From positions 6,688-68,687 of the forward strand of contig NMRA01000358.1 in NCBI GenBank assembly GCA_002633005.1: DNA of 62,000 nt, read 5' to 3'. Position numbers and translations under genes: made by a program. Below the pieces are notes generated by a model. The model searched no databases. It was given only the letters and a program-made list of their open reading frames with translations, and was not told the origin of the DNA. This document shows positions 12,401-27,400 of this stretch, in pieces. This stretch comes from Phoronis australis (Eukaryota > Phoronida > Phoronidae). Within the stretch, counting starts at the first letter, position 1, and the number at the start of each line of letters is the position of its first letter.

Positions 12401-15400
12401 ATGCCCGCTTTCTATTCCTGAGGTTGTGGGTTCGAGTCCCACTTGATCACACCGCTAAACCCTTGAGTCTGGTCTGTGGCTCCTCAGCTCGGTTTTAACC
12501 ATCAGTGCAATGGGCCCACGTGCACAGCCTGCGCATGTGACGTACAAGGTGTATCATACAGCCTGCATTTATTTTTTATAAGTAACCATGATCATTATAA
12601 TTACACTGAAAGATACCGAGGTTTAAGTTCCAATTGATTGGTTAATCAGAGATGTCCCTGTTGGACAGCAGTCTTAGTCTATTACATCCTTGAAATATCT
12701 CAACAGAAGTGCTCTAAAATATGAATACTTAAGAATATTGTTTTATTGTAAACTAATGATATTTGTATATTCCAGAAATCTCAGTTTCTTTTACATGGCA
12801 TATGTATTAGGAAATTCAATACAGCAGTTGACTCTTATTGCTGAGAAACGATAAATGGACTTTTCAGACACTTCACACCGGATTGTCTCACATCCTCCAC
12901 AGGGAGAGCTCTTTGTTCAAATCGGACACAAGTGGCAGATCAGTTTTGCTCATATATCCCCAATATCTTGGTTAAAGCTGCAAAAACTGACTCTTTTAGG
13001 TGCTGTACTTGGCAAAGCAAACTTTGGGATTCTTCGTGGTAGTAGAAATATACTATTGGTGCCTAGTAAAACCACATGGTCAGTGGTATGGATAATATAG
13101 TACGATGTAACCACACACAATACAGTGCAATACAATACAGATGCAACCACACACAATACAGTACAGTACAACACAGATGTAACCAGACACAATGCAGTAC
13201 AGCACAGATGTAACCAGACACAGTTCAGTACAACACATATGCAACCAGACACAGTTCAGTACAAAACAGATGTAACCAGACACAGTACAGTACAACACAG
13301 ATGTAACCAGACACAATGCAGTACAACACAAATGTAACCAGACACAGTGCAGTACAACACAGATGTAACCAGACAGAGTACAGTACAACACAGAAGTAAC
13401 CAGACACAGTGCAGTATGACACAGATGTAACCAGACACAGCACAGTACAACACAGATGTAACCAGACACAGTGCAGTACAACACAGATATAACCAGACAC
13501 AGTGCAGTACAACACAGATGTAACCAGATACCATGCCATTTTTCCATCATTACCATTCAACAAATATGGCTGGTAATAACAGTTGGTGGCGGAATTCTAA
13601 TTGCAGAATGGCTTAGCTACCGCACTAGCTTTTTCCTCATTCAGTTTTGAGGGAAGATTACTGCGACAAGAAATATGGCCTCAGCCCAATCGCCATTTTG
13701 TGTGAATGCTTTAATTGTCGTGTACTTTTACCTCTACAAAGTCATACATAGTCAGGTAACATGATCTTGAAATAGCAACCCCATCTTGGGCGCGAACACT
13801 TTCTGCAATCTATGCTCTAGATCTCTGGGCGCCTGCATGGATTGCGGAGGGTTCCGAGTTAGTGCCAAAGGTGGAGCAAAAATCTTCGAGCCTATAATTA
13901 CTAAGCCAGGTGTTGTGACTAATTATCAACTCAGTGATGACCATAACATGAAAACTATCATTGACTTTTTATTGTCACCAGTCAGTCTTTTTTCTGTTTG
14001 TGAAATCAACATAACAGAGAAACCGGCCGTGCTATTGGTCTTTCTTCATGTTATACTATGGTGTAGAATTTACATGTCGTGAACACATCCACTAAAACAA
14101 GAAACTGTAGGAACACCGCATTTATCCACCTTCACTCTTATCAGGCTAGAAATAAAGTGGTTAACGAGTTTCTGACTTTTCAGGGCTACCTGTTCATTGC
14201 GGACTATAGGTCATCTGCATACTTCAGTCCACGCCTCATATTTTGGCGAATTCGTGATCGGAGTGGTTTTTACATGTCGACTACATACAAAACCCATGGC
14301 GTTGTCATGTACGCTGAAGACCGTCAGCCCAAGCAACCTAATGGTAGGCATTGTAATGGAGTGGACAGAGAGACATCTACTATAAATTATTGTTGCGGGT
14401 TGCCGTAGGTAACGGGCTCGCCATTCAAACATAGTTGTGTTAAGTGCCTCACTATAATCCTCGAGATCTCACCTACTCGACGTTTCTCCATTGCTGTGTT
14501 CCTGAAAACTGTCAATGGAAGTGGTTAGCGACTGCCTTTATTAACTAATCAGACATGTTCTGTAGAAACGCATTTCTTGTTGAAGTTAATGTGTTATATA
14601 TGACACTCAAAAAATGTCCAAATTTAGATTTACACGAAACTTTCATGTCTAGTGCTTTATGCGCTGTTCCTACTAAATAGTTTTAGGAATAATATCTTCC
14701 ACTTTTGCTTGAGGGTCTTGGTTTTGTTCACAAAAAATGCGGATTCGTATGGTAGCTTGGCTTGTAGTTTGCAATGACGCAAGACCATCGGGCAAAAATA
14801 CGCATGTTCAGAGCAGATTATTTACCAAGTTGTTACTCTCTTGGTGATAAGCTATTTGTAGAAATGAAAAAAGATGTCAGATTAGAAATATGTTATAACT
14901 AAAAACGTGAGCCGCGATGTTGGAAACTTGATCCGATTCTTTCTAGGTATAGAAACTCAAAGGTAATCGACGAATCACAAGGCTTCTTCTATTGATATTC
15001 GTCACCACCATCCTAAACTATAAGTAATGACTTCTGTGGTTGGCGAATCATTTACTTGTTTAATTTTGGCTAAATACATACCATCTTTATGATGGCAAAG
15101 CATTAGAGGATGTGAAGAAAATATGTTTTGAAAGAAAAGAACATCAGTCTGTTTTTACCAGGTTATTCCTTGATCTGGCAATGTCTTATTGAAGGGATTT
15201 ATATTGCAAGTTGTGTAGTGCAATGTCTTATTGAAGGGATTCATATTGCAAGTTGTGTAGTGCAATGTCTTACTGAAGGGATCGTGGAATTTATATTGCA
15301 AGTTGTGTAGTGCATTGTTTTCATGTGAATATTGTGGCCGCTGATTTTGCGGCACGTCGAACCATCGGCGTCTGTCAAGATTTTTTGATAGGTAATACGA

Positions 15401-18400
15401 TGGTATGTGTTTATAGACACTTTCAATGAACAATTATTCCAAACTTTTAGGAACATGTCGTTTGATGTCAGGCATTGTCCAGTGCAGTTTAATGAGCACT
15501 TGTTTACAGAATATGCTTGTTTTTGGTTTAAGACGCGAGTGATCACGAGAATATATTACCATTGCAGCTTGTAATTACATAATTATGTAACTTTAGTATG
15601 GAATGTTTCTATTGACTAGCCATATCTTTTCACTGCTGTGAGCGCAGTCTACTAACTAAACTAATTTTGAAAATTTGTTAAAATCACCAGGTGTATTAAA
15701 TTGTTTCAAAGGTAAATAACTGGGAAAAGCACCAACTTAACACAATTTCAGTACGCTAGCATGGTGAAAAGATCGGATTAATTTTGCAAAAATCTGCAAA
15801 TGTACTGGACAATTTGCAACTCTGGTGACTAAATTACTCAAATGCAGTTTTGATGGTACACAGGTCTAATAAGACATGGTCACGGGACCCAGATAATGGC
15901 ACATTGGCATAAAATCAAACATCTAATTATAGAAGTTTTCTACTTTGAGAATGTAAATGATATTACTGAATTAATAGTTTTGATACATATTTGGCTCTAT
16001 TTAGCCTAGCAGATTATGAGTCCCTGCATAACCTTAAACTCTTAAGATGTTGAAATTAACAATCGCAGTCAGAGTTGGCATTATTAACCAAACACCACAG
16101 AAAGAAAATGAAGCTGTTTGAAAGTTCCCAGGAGCGTGTTTGGCATGTCTGTAAGTTGCGATGACTACCATCGTCATGGAGATTTTCAAAGTCATGTGTA
16201 ATTAACATTACTCAACTCTATTTCAGTTTGTTTCAATAAAGGTTGTGCAGGACTGTGTGTAAGGACTACGCAGGGGACTCACTCCTGTCTGTGTCAGGAA
16301 GGATTCATGCTGGACAACGATAAAAGGAATTGCATGGGTAGGCTGGACGTCTTTATTACAGCAGACTTTGAGACTTTGTCTAATTTAATGAACATCAAAG
16401 GTCATAAAACGTGTGCAATCCATTCACTCATTCGCGACATCTTGAAAATAGTTACGCCAAGAAACTTAAACAATACAGAAGCAATCATGTAAAAGTAGCC
16501 ATTATTAGGCACAGCGTTAGTAAAAATGAGTGTGCCTATAGTCGAATTAATGTATGAGTCTCTGCAAAGGACATTAGCTGGGATTGTATGCAAAACTTAG
16601 GCACATGCGACAATATGCAAAACACTTGGATAAAAGAGACCACGGAAAAAGGCATTATTTCGTATATGTACTGTTATTAGGCTTATGAGCCAAAAGCCAG
16701 TGCAATCCTGATAGTCTGTCAGCTACACAATACATGCCTTCCTTAGAGGTCGTTTTCAGATGATATATCAACTACTTTGCAGCAAAGGAAAGTAAAAACA
16801 AGGTTGACATTTCTAAGTTTGTAAGTGCAAAGATAGTAAAAAACTAACGCTTTATAAAAGTTTTGTATATTAAGGTTGTTGAACCATAACGTGTTGCAGA
16901 AGTCTCCAAGCCGACCGGGCCATTTTACGCCATCTCCTATGGCTCTCAAGTGGCCCTGGTTCCCACAACCAACACATTGGACAAGACATTCATATTAAGC
17001 AATGACTTTCCTAATCCAGTAAATAAAAACTGGACTCGCGTTGATTCCAACTTCTACCAGGAGGCGCTGTACCTCGTGAACTCTGCTGCGGACACCATCG
17101 ACTTGATGAAAATCAACGATATGAATTCCGTGACAAGTGTGGTGAAAAATGTTGCTAACGTGACAGGTAGGTGGCTCATTTTTGTTCAACTCATTAAAAG
17201 TTTGTTAGCCCAACTTTGCTGCTCAATAGGTGGCGTAACATTGTACACATCCTGCAGTTGAGAGTACTGCACTGGGAAAAAAACTCAAATGTTTTACTGA
17301 TCTCTTATAATCCGAGTATAGAACAAATTGAGTACAATTTTCTAAATGACTTTGCAATAATAGACCAGGCAGTAACAACAAAGGAGCTTAAAATTCGTGA
17401 GGTTTTACATATCAGTTGGTGCAAGCCCAATCTCAATAGGCAACTGACACACCACAGGTTGTCATTGTTGGTATAGTTCACTGTCACTCCCTGTAACTGA
17501 CTGTATCTGTGCTTCATTACTTGTTGCTGGGCCTAGCTAGGTGGCCACTGTATTATGACTTCTGAGGATGGTGTTTAATAAATGACACCGAAACATGTCA
17601 AGTTTTAAATCCGTTGTTGTTTTCGTGAGTACAATTTTATGGTAGTATATGGCCTAATTCAAAATTTGGATTTTTGATTTCGTATTTGTAATTTAGTGCG
17701 TATCTATGTTGTAAGCAAGACAGTGGAAACCCACCCTTAGTCTCTGCAAACTTTCAAGTGAACAAACATATCTGTCTCGTCTCATTTCAGACCTTTCTGT
17801 TGACTGGGTCAGCAACACCCTGTATTGGTTGGATGGGTTTTATGGGCAAGTGTGGATTTCCAAGCTGGATGGCACCTTCCAGACCCTGTTGATTGACGGC
17901 CTGAAAAAGCCCACCAGCATAGCGGTGGACCCCATTAACAAGTGAGTGATGTTTTGTGTGCATGTTCTGTCTTATAGTTTCTATTCTGACCATGTAGCAT
18001 TGTGTATGGGATGTACATCTTGGATTGAATTTTCCATGGGTGTATTCCCTATTCAAAGCTGCGATTCATCCCTGTTTAGCGGTCAATGTTGAATTATTGA
18101 TTGATGCACAATTGGGTTTAAAATGATACTATACTCATGTGATCTTGTATTGTTGAGTTACTTGGTCATTCAAGTCACTGCATGGCAATGCGTACATGCA
18201 CCATTTTCGAATCTGGTATTGATGTTCTTGATGGTAACAGGTAAATAGACTGCTGTCACGGTAAGGATTATTGTGAGAATGATTTTATGAGAATAAATTA
18301 GGCCCCGGCGATTCAATTTTTTATCCAGCTAAACAGGGTGCATGTATGCAGATTTGCTCTCGCATTCCGCTCAGTATCTTAGTTCAGCATCCGTCCGTAA

Positions 18401-21400
18401 GTTGGGGTAGGTTACTGTGGATGGCCACTTAGCAAGTGTGCAGCAGTTTGTTTACATTTGTTCAACAACTTTGCATTTGAATTACCGTAGTGATAAGCCG
18501 TCTGGCTGTCTGTGAATGGAATGTGCCTGAGCATTCGGTTATTTCAGCTGTTGCATTTTTCTCATTTAATTTTGATAGTTAATTTTGAATTATCTCATGT
18601 CGACCACAACGGTATGTTTTTGGTCAAAATAGACTCACATTTGCCAAAGATACGCCTGCGTATACAAACAAGGTACACATTCTCGTGGATTTAATGCGCA
18701 TAAAGTTAATGTTTTTGCATTTCCTTTATTGCTGTAGGCTTTAGAGTGATTTTTTTAATTGTCATGACAAGATTTTTTTGTATAACCGTTTGCTTTCCAG
18801 AAAATGTTAGGCATTACTAATTAGCGTGCACAAATTTGACAAATAAAGATGTAGGTGTAAAGGAGTCCTTATCAATAATTGGATTTATTGTTATGGGACT
18901 CCTGATAGTGGAATAAATAAAATTTTAACACCAAGCATCACTATACCAAGAAACAGAGCTAGTAGTACAGATGTTACAGACACTCTCTGCACACTTAAAA
19001 ATAGTTCCATTGAAGAACACCACTGTCTGTGACCTGTCATACAGAATTCTCATGCTGGGTCTCAGTTAACAGTTGTGTAAACAACCTAGTACCCTTTTGA
19101 ACTGAGCTCAGACCCTGAGTGAAACGCGGGCATTAGATTCATTTTGCAATTAATGCTTTTGTCAACACATGACTCTATCATACAGTCTGTAATGCCTGCC
19201 AGTTGACAACCTTACACAAAACATGGCTTACACTGTTCCAAGTAGTTTAGAACTCTGAAGGAGTTTGACAAAACAGGAGGCAACACTATAATGATGTCTA
19301 GTGAATTTCACTTCTGCATGTGTATTGAATTTCTTTTCAATACTGGCAACACATTGCCTACCGAAGGTCAGGCGACCGTTTTGTTGGTACACCACGAAAA
19401 ATCTAAATTTTTTTTGAAACTTATTCCATTTAATTCTGGTTATTTGATTACATGTTGAAAGAACATTTAATGCAGAATAAGTTGAAACTAAGATTGGTAT
19501 GTTGACATTATCCATTCCATGAAGTGTGTAATTTGACTGAAAGCAAGATGATGTGTAGTATATTCGACCTATGACCTTTTGATGCATTATGAGCTCTGAT
19601 TGGTTGCCTCCTGTGTGCTGTGAATATGCAGTGTAGGGCCGTGACCGACTTGTTCTTGTTTCAGATATCTGTACTACACAGTCAGTGGTGTCGGCATCAA
19701 GCGGTCACACATGGACGGCACCAATTCCATCACCTTTAACCCTACAGCAAACCCCATACGGAGTCTGTCCGTTGACTATTTGGATCGGCGGTAAGTTGTG
19801 GTTCCTTTGTGGTTCAGTTAGAGAATGACCAATTGTTTTGGGTCTGAGAGTACATCATTGCCTAATGTCTATATAACATTGCACCAATATGGTGTCTGTA
19901 TGTATGTATGGCTAATGCCATCTACAATAGGTGGACCCCAACTCTGTGTATTTTCATTGGATGAAATCTGTGATTGTACGCACAAGCCGTAATGTCACTA
20001 TTCCCTAGCAGCTCGTGGTCTTACTTGTGGCTAGTTTGTCATCTGCTTTCCACGGTTAATTCTTGTGTTGCCGGTTGCCCGACTACACAATGGAAACGCT
20101 GTTTAACTGGTCAAAAGCCAGTTGTTGGGATTCGGATAAGCGATTTCGCAGAACTGAACTCCCAAGTTTAAATTTTTTTGAACGCTCATGATTGCCAAAT
20201 AAAACTAATATCTGCTGATCTAGATACAACCAGTGTTCTCTACAAATTATAACGACAGTCTGCTTGGATTTGAAAAGCAGTTACACACTCCACTGGATGT
20301 TTACTTTTGGATGAGCGCAGAAGTTCAAAACACATGCCACAAAAAAGCGATGGCACCTTAGATCATTGACATATAGGCTATAAGTGGGTGTGAAGGTTGC
20401 TTTTGTTTAAAAATGAGACCAAACTTTTATTTACGGACAAAAGAAGTGATAACTTGTCTCCAAAATAATGTTCTCGTTTTTTAATTTCATGTTTTTACTT
20501 ACTATAAAACAGAAAATCTTCACGCGATTTTTAAGGAGACCAAACCCCCTCTAAACAATGCACCCATCATTATACGATTTATCAAAGGAGTTTCGTGTGC
20601 AAAACATAATAGAATTTTTTAATGAATAGTTGGAATCACAACTGGCAAATTTCGGCGTGAATTATTCAGTGGTTCATTTAATGACCATTCCACACTATAC
20701 CTAAAGCTCACTAACACTACAACCAACGGCCCTTTGAAAGCCTGCTTAACACTTCTCAGAAAGTGAGCATTTAATCAACAGACAAATGTTAGACAAGCAA
20801 TTTCCTTGTTGTGGGATGTTTTTAAGCCAAACTTGTTTTACAGATTAATGACTTTTGTTAAGTAATTATTTTTTGTATTCTTTAATACTCTATGTAATTT
20901 GTGCACAAGTACTGTTTTGTAATTTCGTTAATAACTTTGAATCCAATACTGTTCTGAGTGAGTGTATGCAAGTAGGCAGCAAAATCAGTCAGTGCTAGAG
21001 TTCAAATTTTTGCTATTGTATGAACTATACATTGCCAAAATATTCTCAATACCAAGAGTTTTACTAAAGGAAGAAGCTGAACGTCGTGTCATTGCTGAAA
21101 TTATTTTGTTTTGTTGTAAAATTGAGGCAGGAGTTCCCTGCCCCACTAACTGGATGGTGAGTATGGTATTTGAGGGAGTGGCACCTCCTATTGGATATCC
21201 CATAGGAGTGGCGCCTCCTGTGGGATATCCCATAGCAAAATGCTGGAGTTGCGAATCTGTTGGCTATGATTTATTGGGCCATGAGCACTGAAAAAGAATG
21301 ATGGTGCTGTGAGATTAAAGATTTCTTAGAGCATAGTATAACTGCATAACTACAGCCAAAAATATTGATCATATCTAGACTGAATTGCCTACTTGATTAT

Positions 21401-24400
21401 ATGTTTAGATTTTGTGTGGCCTGACTCATGCTACTGTTACTATGAAGTATGTTTATAATATCTGGGCCGAGTTACTGGTAACAGTGTGTAAGGCATATGT
21501 AGGCTAATTAAGTTATTGGGTAACTATGAAGCTGTGATTATTCTGTATGGACTGATTTCTGTTAACTATTGAGTGTGTTTTTCATGTGCAAGCTGAATTT
21601 CTGTATAACTATAATGTTTATCATATCATTGTTTGAGTTGTTGTGTAACTATACATTATTAAGTATCTGGATAACTGAATGAAACATTGTTTTTTAGTCT
21701 CTACTATGTGTCGACCTATATTCACTACTCCAAACTGGACTCAATCCCTCACCGAAGATCGTTCAAAATCTCTTCCTTCATACCGATCGCTGTAACGACA
21801 TTTCAGGTATTACAACGAAAGGTGTCATTGTGTTTATGCCACTGTGAAATCATAGAGGTCTCTTCTTGCAGTGCTGTTGCTTCAGAATCTCACTACATGA
21901 AGGCATCATATGATTTCCCTGTTCTTTACATGCAGTGGTTTTAGGGATGCGTAATTTTCAACACTGTTGTCTCCACAAAGTGATGCAATTCCACGTCATC
22001 TTCCTGTTTGTAAAGTCACGCCCCCTGTGGTTGATCATCAAACAGTGGGTTGCTTTTATTCGACCTTTTGCCAATTCTGTTATTGCCAAAGTTATTTCAG
22101 TCTGCATTCCAGCATTCAAAGCTCATGAAACAAGACCATAAACCCTTTGGTAAGTTATGTTTGTGGTTACACAGTTGTATGACTGAGAGTAGTGTTCACG
22201 AAGAACTACTTTCACTGACTTGCATGTCAATTTCAAAAGGCCTATAGTGTGTGATTGACATCCATGATTTGCTAGCATTCCGCAAAATTTCTGAGCCTCT
22301 ATGCAGACTAGTTACTCTCTCCAAGACCAACATGTGTTAAAATCAAATTAATTACTGGATAGTCTTTATAACAGGGAAGAGGGGAATATGTGAGAACTAG
22401 AGAAAGTGAAACACTTTAAGTCACTTCACTTTGGGGAGCTCCTGTGGTTACGCATCGCTGAAATGTTGTCTTTGTAATGTTATCCATCAGTAAATGGTCA
22501 CCCAATCTTTACCCAACAGTTTATACTACGTTGATCTGCTGACTACGTATATTGTCTACGCATCATTGTCATCAGGATACAGAAGGTTATTCAGAACTGG
22601 TTTTACGCCAACTGCAATAACAACGTTTCAGGTAGACCATGGCCGCTACAGCTTCTGCACAGTCACTTGCTGGCTTGTATTTCAAATCTGCTTCATTTTC
22701 TGTATGCTGTAGATTTCATTCGTAAAATATTGTAACAGAGAAATTTAATAGGTGTTTAAATGGCATCAATGCACGCTTGTTGGTAACAAAACTTTTATCA
22801 CAGACTGCTGAGCATTGACCACATGGCATACTACTTCTGGGAACTCTTACTAAAACTTTTCAATGCGAAAATTCTTACAACGCTAAAGTAACCATGCATA
22901 GCATTTCATGGCAGGGTTGTCACTGGCTAGGACTTGATGAGCACCCCTTGCCACAAATTGAATGACCTTTGACACGCAGTATTACATTTGTTCCACTTTA
23001 AATATTTGCTTTGTTTTGCTTACGAATTTAATGCCCGTTACTCACTGCTTATACACTTTAAAATTTAAGATTTATTTTTCATACTTAACATTATAACACA
23101 ATTTCGTTCCACTATGCTTTTCACTCAGTGGCTAGAAATGCTAGATACTCACAAATTGTTTATCTTGTTATTCGTTACTCGGTTTAAAGACAGTTGGAAG
23201 ATCTTGATCAATAACGTACATGTAAGGTCTAATTTCAATATTTTTAATACGGTAAAAATTCTTCCGTTAAGGGCGCAATATGATATAATTATGAATTTAA
23301 CACCAAAGGAGTCTGTTCCATTGGATGGTTTGGTAGGGACGTATCCCCAAGTCAGGTGGATATTATGCCCTCTCAAGTATCGCCCCCTATTAACAACCGG
23401 GGAATTAAGGGAGCGAGAGAAGTGTTTTCTCGGATTTTTCATCATTTGATTCTGTCAAGTCTGCTGTTACTTTCAGTTGCCCGTTTTCTTTGGATTTTAG
23501 GTGTTCGGTTGTGAAAGATAAAACCCCTGAATTACTCTGTCTTAAATTTCTTGACAAAAATGAATTTTCAGAAAAAAATTCTTCGTTGTTTACACTGTCT
23601 AGTGTTAAATTTTCATCATACATCGCCAATGTATAGAAACAATCTTAGCAGTAGCTGCAATGATAGAATGCTGTTTTAAAAATATCTTGTAGTAATGTCA
23701 AAATTAGCAACATTTTGTATTTGTAGCCAAACTGAGCGTTACTTGAAGTGTGACCAGAGATGAAAATGCTCATGTTGAAATTAATTATTATTATTATCAT
23801 AGCCATTGATATACCAGTCAATTTTATTTGCACCTATTCAATTACGGAGTGGAGTTCATCACCCATATTCAGCCATGATCGATGTTGATGGCTGAGTTCT
23901 CTATGTCCACATTTCTATTATCTGACAAAAGTTTTGTGTACTGTTTTGATGAACAAGTTCCACTTCCAAATTCACTAATTTTGATAGAGAAAAGAGATAT
24001 TGTTACTTCTCTTTTTCATCTATGACATATCGATCAATTAAATAATCTCTGTGTTGTCGCTGACATCAAGCAATATTTTGAAAAATTGTGTGCATTTGCG
24101 ACAGTCATAAAAATCTCCGAATGGGATAATTTTGTTATTTTTGATAAAAACACTTCTTGAGTTTTTAAATAGATTGAGTGTTGTCCTGTTTTGACTCGGG
24201 GAGTTAGTCTGCTTTGATGGTGTAGTATCCATAGCAACACAAATTTCTTATTATGTTCACTAACTAATTTTTCAGGATTTCTCGCCCATCATTGCGAAGA
24301 GCAAGACTCCAGGTGGCGCTGCTATTCTTGTTAAAGTCGATTTAGAAGGCAAGACATACGTCAAAATCCCCAGAACCCCGGTGAACTTAACCGACGCCTA

Positions 24401-27400
24401 TGATATCGCGACGTACTCATCGACCAATCAGCCAAGACCTAAAGGTGCATGACTGATTTTCTACAGCACAACAAAATTAATCGGACAAATCTAACCCAGA
24501 ATTCCTGACCATGACTACTGAGGGCAGGCTAACTGTCATCATCAGATAGGCTGAACCCACCAGTCATGAACTCATTGTAATGACGAGTCATGAACTCGTT
24601 GAAATGACCAGTCATGAACTCGTTGAAATGACCAGTCATGAACTCGTTGGTGGGACATTTTTGATTATTATTAGGCAAATGCTGTCTGCCTGATTTAATG
24701 ACTCCAAAAATTCGACCCCCTTGCATTTCAAACTAGACCGATTTTTTCATTCTATGTGTTCATTAAGGTTTGCTGTTAATATGTTGTTATCATGGATAGG
24801 ACGACATGAGCATGTTCCCACTATTCCTACTCCCAGTGTGACTCTTTGTGGCTGTTTTATTTTTTCACCCTTGCCTCTGTGTCTTTGGAGTTCCTTTAGT
24901 TAATGGATTTTCATGATTTTTGGCAAAATAGGTATCTATTGGTGAGATGACGCCACCTTCTTGTTGGATTTGACATATTTTTCACCACCTAGTGGCCATT
25001 CTTACTGTTTTCGGTGTCCACATCTCACTCAGCCAAACTACTCTGAGGATCATTTGGAAAATTTACGTGATTGTGACACTGTGTTCCAGCTGTAAAGAGC
25101 ATGACTGACTATTATTATCAGACGTGTCTGACTGCTGTGGCTCCCCCTAGCGACATTTTAATTTTTTTGCGTCTTTGGCTGTAGCTTAGAAACCCTTTGC
25201 AGAATATTTGTTAAATTTGGCAAATATATTTATATGAAAGTGACAACATATGATGACTTTCAGACTTACCTGACTGACGTTGTGCCCCTAATTGGCAATT
25301 ATTCTGTTTTTCTCTTTATCTTTGGAGCTCCTTGACGGATTTTCATGAAATTTAGCTGAAAGGTGTCGACTAAAAGTGATGACATTCTGTCATTTTAATA
25401 TGGATTTAAGGTACTGCACGCCATCTAATGGCCATTTAAGGTACTGTACGTCATCCAGTGGCTATTTAAGGTACTGTACACTGTTTAGTGGCCATTTTTA
25501 TTATTTTCAAGTCTTATTGTTGGTAATTGCCTCACTGTTGACGTCATCACTCTTAGGATCGTTATGAAAATTGGTATGTGTTCCCTTCCGGAAAGATCAT
25601 GATTGATGACGATTGGGTGGCATCCCCTAGTGATAGTTTTGCTTTTTTGTCTCTGCAGCTGTTTCTCCTAAACTCCTGCAGGATCTTTGTCATTTTTTAT
25701 TAATAAGTTGGTTTCTATGAAAGTGACAACTAATAATGACTACTTTCGGACATATGTGACTACTGTTGTGCTCCCTGGTGGTAATATGCATTTTTAAGAT
25801 TTCTTCTGTATGTTTGAAACTGTTCCTAAATGGATTTTTTATTGAAATTTGGCAAACAGGTTTCTAGTAAAGGGACAATGCCACCTTCCCATTTTGAGAT
25901 GGATGTGTCTCATTGTACACCACCCGGAGGCCATTTTTACCATTCGCCTCTCTACTGGCCAAACCATTCCCCTCTCTACTGGCCAAACCACCCTAAGGAT
26001 CATTATGAAAATTGGGAAATGTGTTTCTTCCAATAAGGTCATGGCAGACTATAATTTTCTGGCAGGTCCGACTGCTATGGCACCCTCCTGTGGCGATTTG
26101 TTTTTTCCCTGTGATTCGATATCTAGCAAGTACTTTGATCAATGTTCATGAAATTTGCATGACTTGTCTTTATTGAGAAGAGTTCAACTGATGTCGATTG
26201 TAGGTCAAATCCCACTGATTCAGAGTGCCCTAGCAACAGCTTGTACCCATTTTCGACACCTTTTGGTGCACCCACACACACACACATAGTACATACCCAA
26301 ACCCTAACCCTAACCCTATATATATTATGTGGTTGCATATTGGCGTGCAGTTGTACTTTTGTCTGGTGAAATGTTAACGTGCGTTTTGTCATGTCTCGAT
26401 TTTTATGACTGGCAAAATTAAATGGAAACACTAGTCTTTTGCATTTATAGGAAATGAGATGTAATAGATAGTAGTCGTATTGCCTAGACAGCCCTTGGTG
26501 TTTCTTTAAATGTCTGTGTTCTGTTGTCACAACCAGGTTGAGATTTCAACTCACTTACATTATTTAAATTTGTCTTTCCAGGTGACCTGTGTGACAAACC
26601 CTACTCGGAGGGTGGTTGTGAGCAGCTCTGTTTTGGAAAACCTAACAAGAGAACATTTGTGTGCAAGTGTGCGTTTGGCTTGAAACTGGACAAAGACAAC
26701 CGCACATGTGTCGCCGGTGAGTGTTGCATTGTTGCAGCTGTCTACTCAGTGTTGTCCAGAGTTTCCAAACTCATTCCAAAGTAACAGTTTTTCATAGTTG
26801 TAATTGCCTGTGGGTTCTGAGGTGGACATGCCGATGGTAACTGAAGTCTTGCTAGTGACATTTAAGTTATTAGTTTCCAGGGTCCAGTTGCATAAAAGTT
26901 ATACGCTGTATCGCAACAATGACATCGCATTATCACGCGTCACGTTGTTATTGTTGAACAACGCACCTGACGTCATGCAACAATCAAACTTATCCAGCGG
27001 ATAACTTTTGAAGCTTCATGCAACTCAGCCCTGATGTTACAGTGAACTAGTGGCAACCATTTGAATTAGTATTTAACTGTCTAATGTATCCAAGTTGCAT
27101 GGTCACAAGTTAAAAACATGTCATGGGCCATATCCAGATGTTATGTAGTTACCATCATGGTGAGTCATAGCAGAATGTTGAGGATACCTTGCGTAGGTTT
27201 GATAGTTGTGATAAGTTTGTTGCTATCTAGGTAATGCTAATCTTTAAATTGATTGAGCTGGTACATTGTTAAACATCTGTCCATATGCATGTTGTTGTAC
27301 CGAGCATTCCACGTACATTGTTAAACATCTGTCCACATGCATGTTGTTGTACCGAGCATTCCACGTACATTGTTAAACATCTGTTCACATGCATGTTGTA

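Larger units (their letters stand above)
11661..14183. other. Intron with SINE and minisatellite
   Basis: This 2.5-kb intron holds a tRNA-derived SINE (12380-12575) and a 31-bp minisatellite (13098-13535), both listed. I searched by eye for a second copy of exon 8 like the pair in propeller 3 and found none. Confidence 0.55.
24445..26581. other. Intron largely made of a dispersed repeat
   Basis: It contains a 24-bp tandem repeat (24556-24651), about three copies of a 430-500-bp dispersed unit (24900-26170), and CA and CCCTAA runs (26274-26321). All are listed separately. No exon seen. Confidence 0.6.

Noticed and set aside
12380-12456. Functional tRNA gene
   Set aside because: A good T-arm and B box, but the anticodon arm and acceptor stem do not fold; a SINE body follows.
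12950-13563. Cys/Leu/Val-rich minus-strand frames and a plus-strand frame
   Set aside because: They arise from a 31-bp minisatellite; the multi-frame openness is a period effect.
26299-26321. Telomere
   Set aside because: Only three CCCTAA units, interstitial, with the same gene on both sides.
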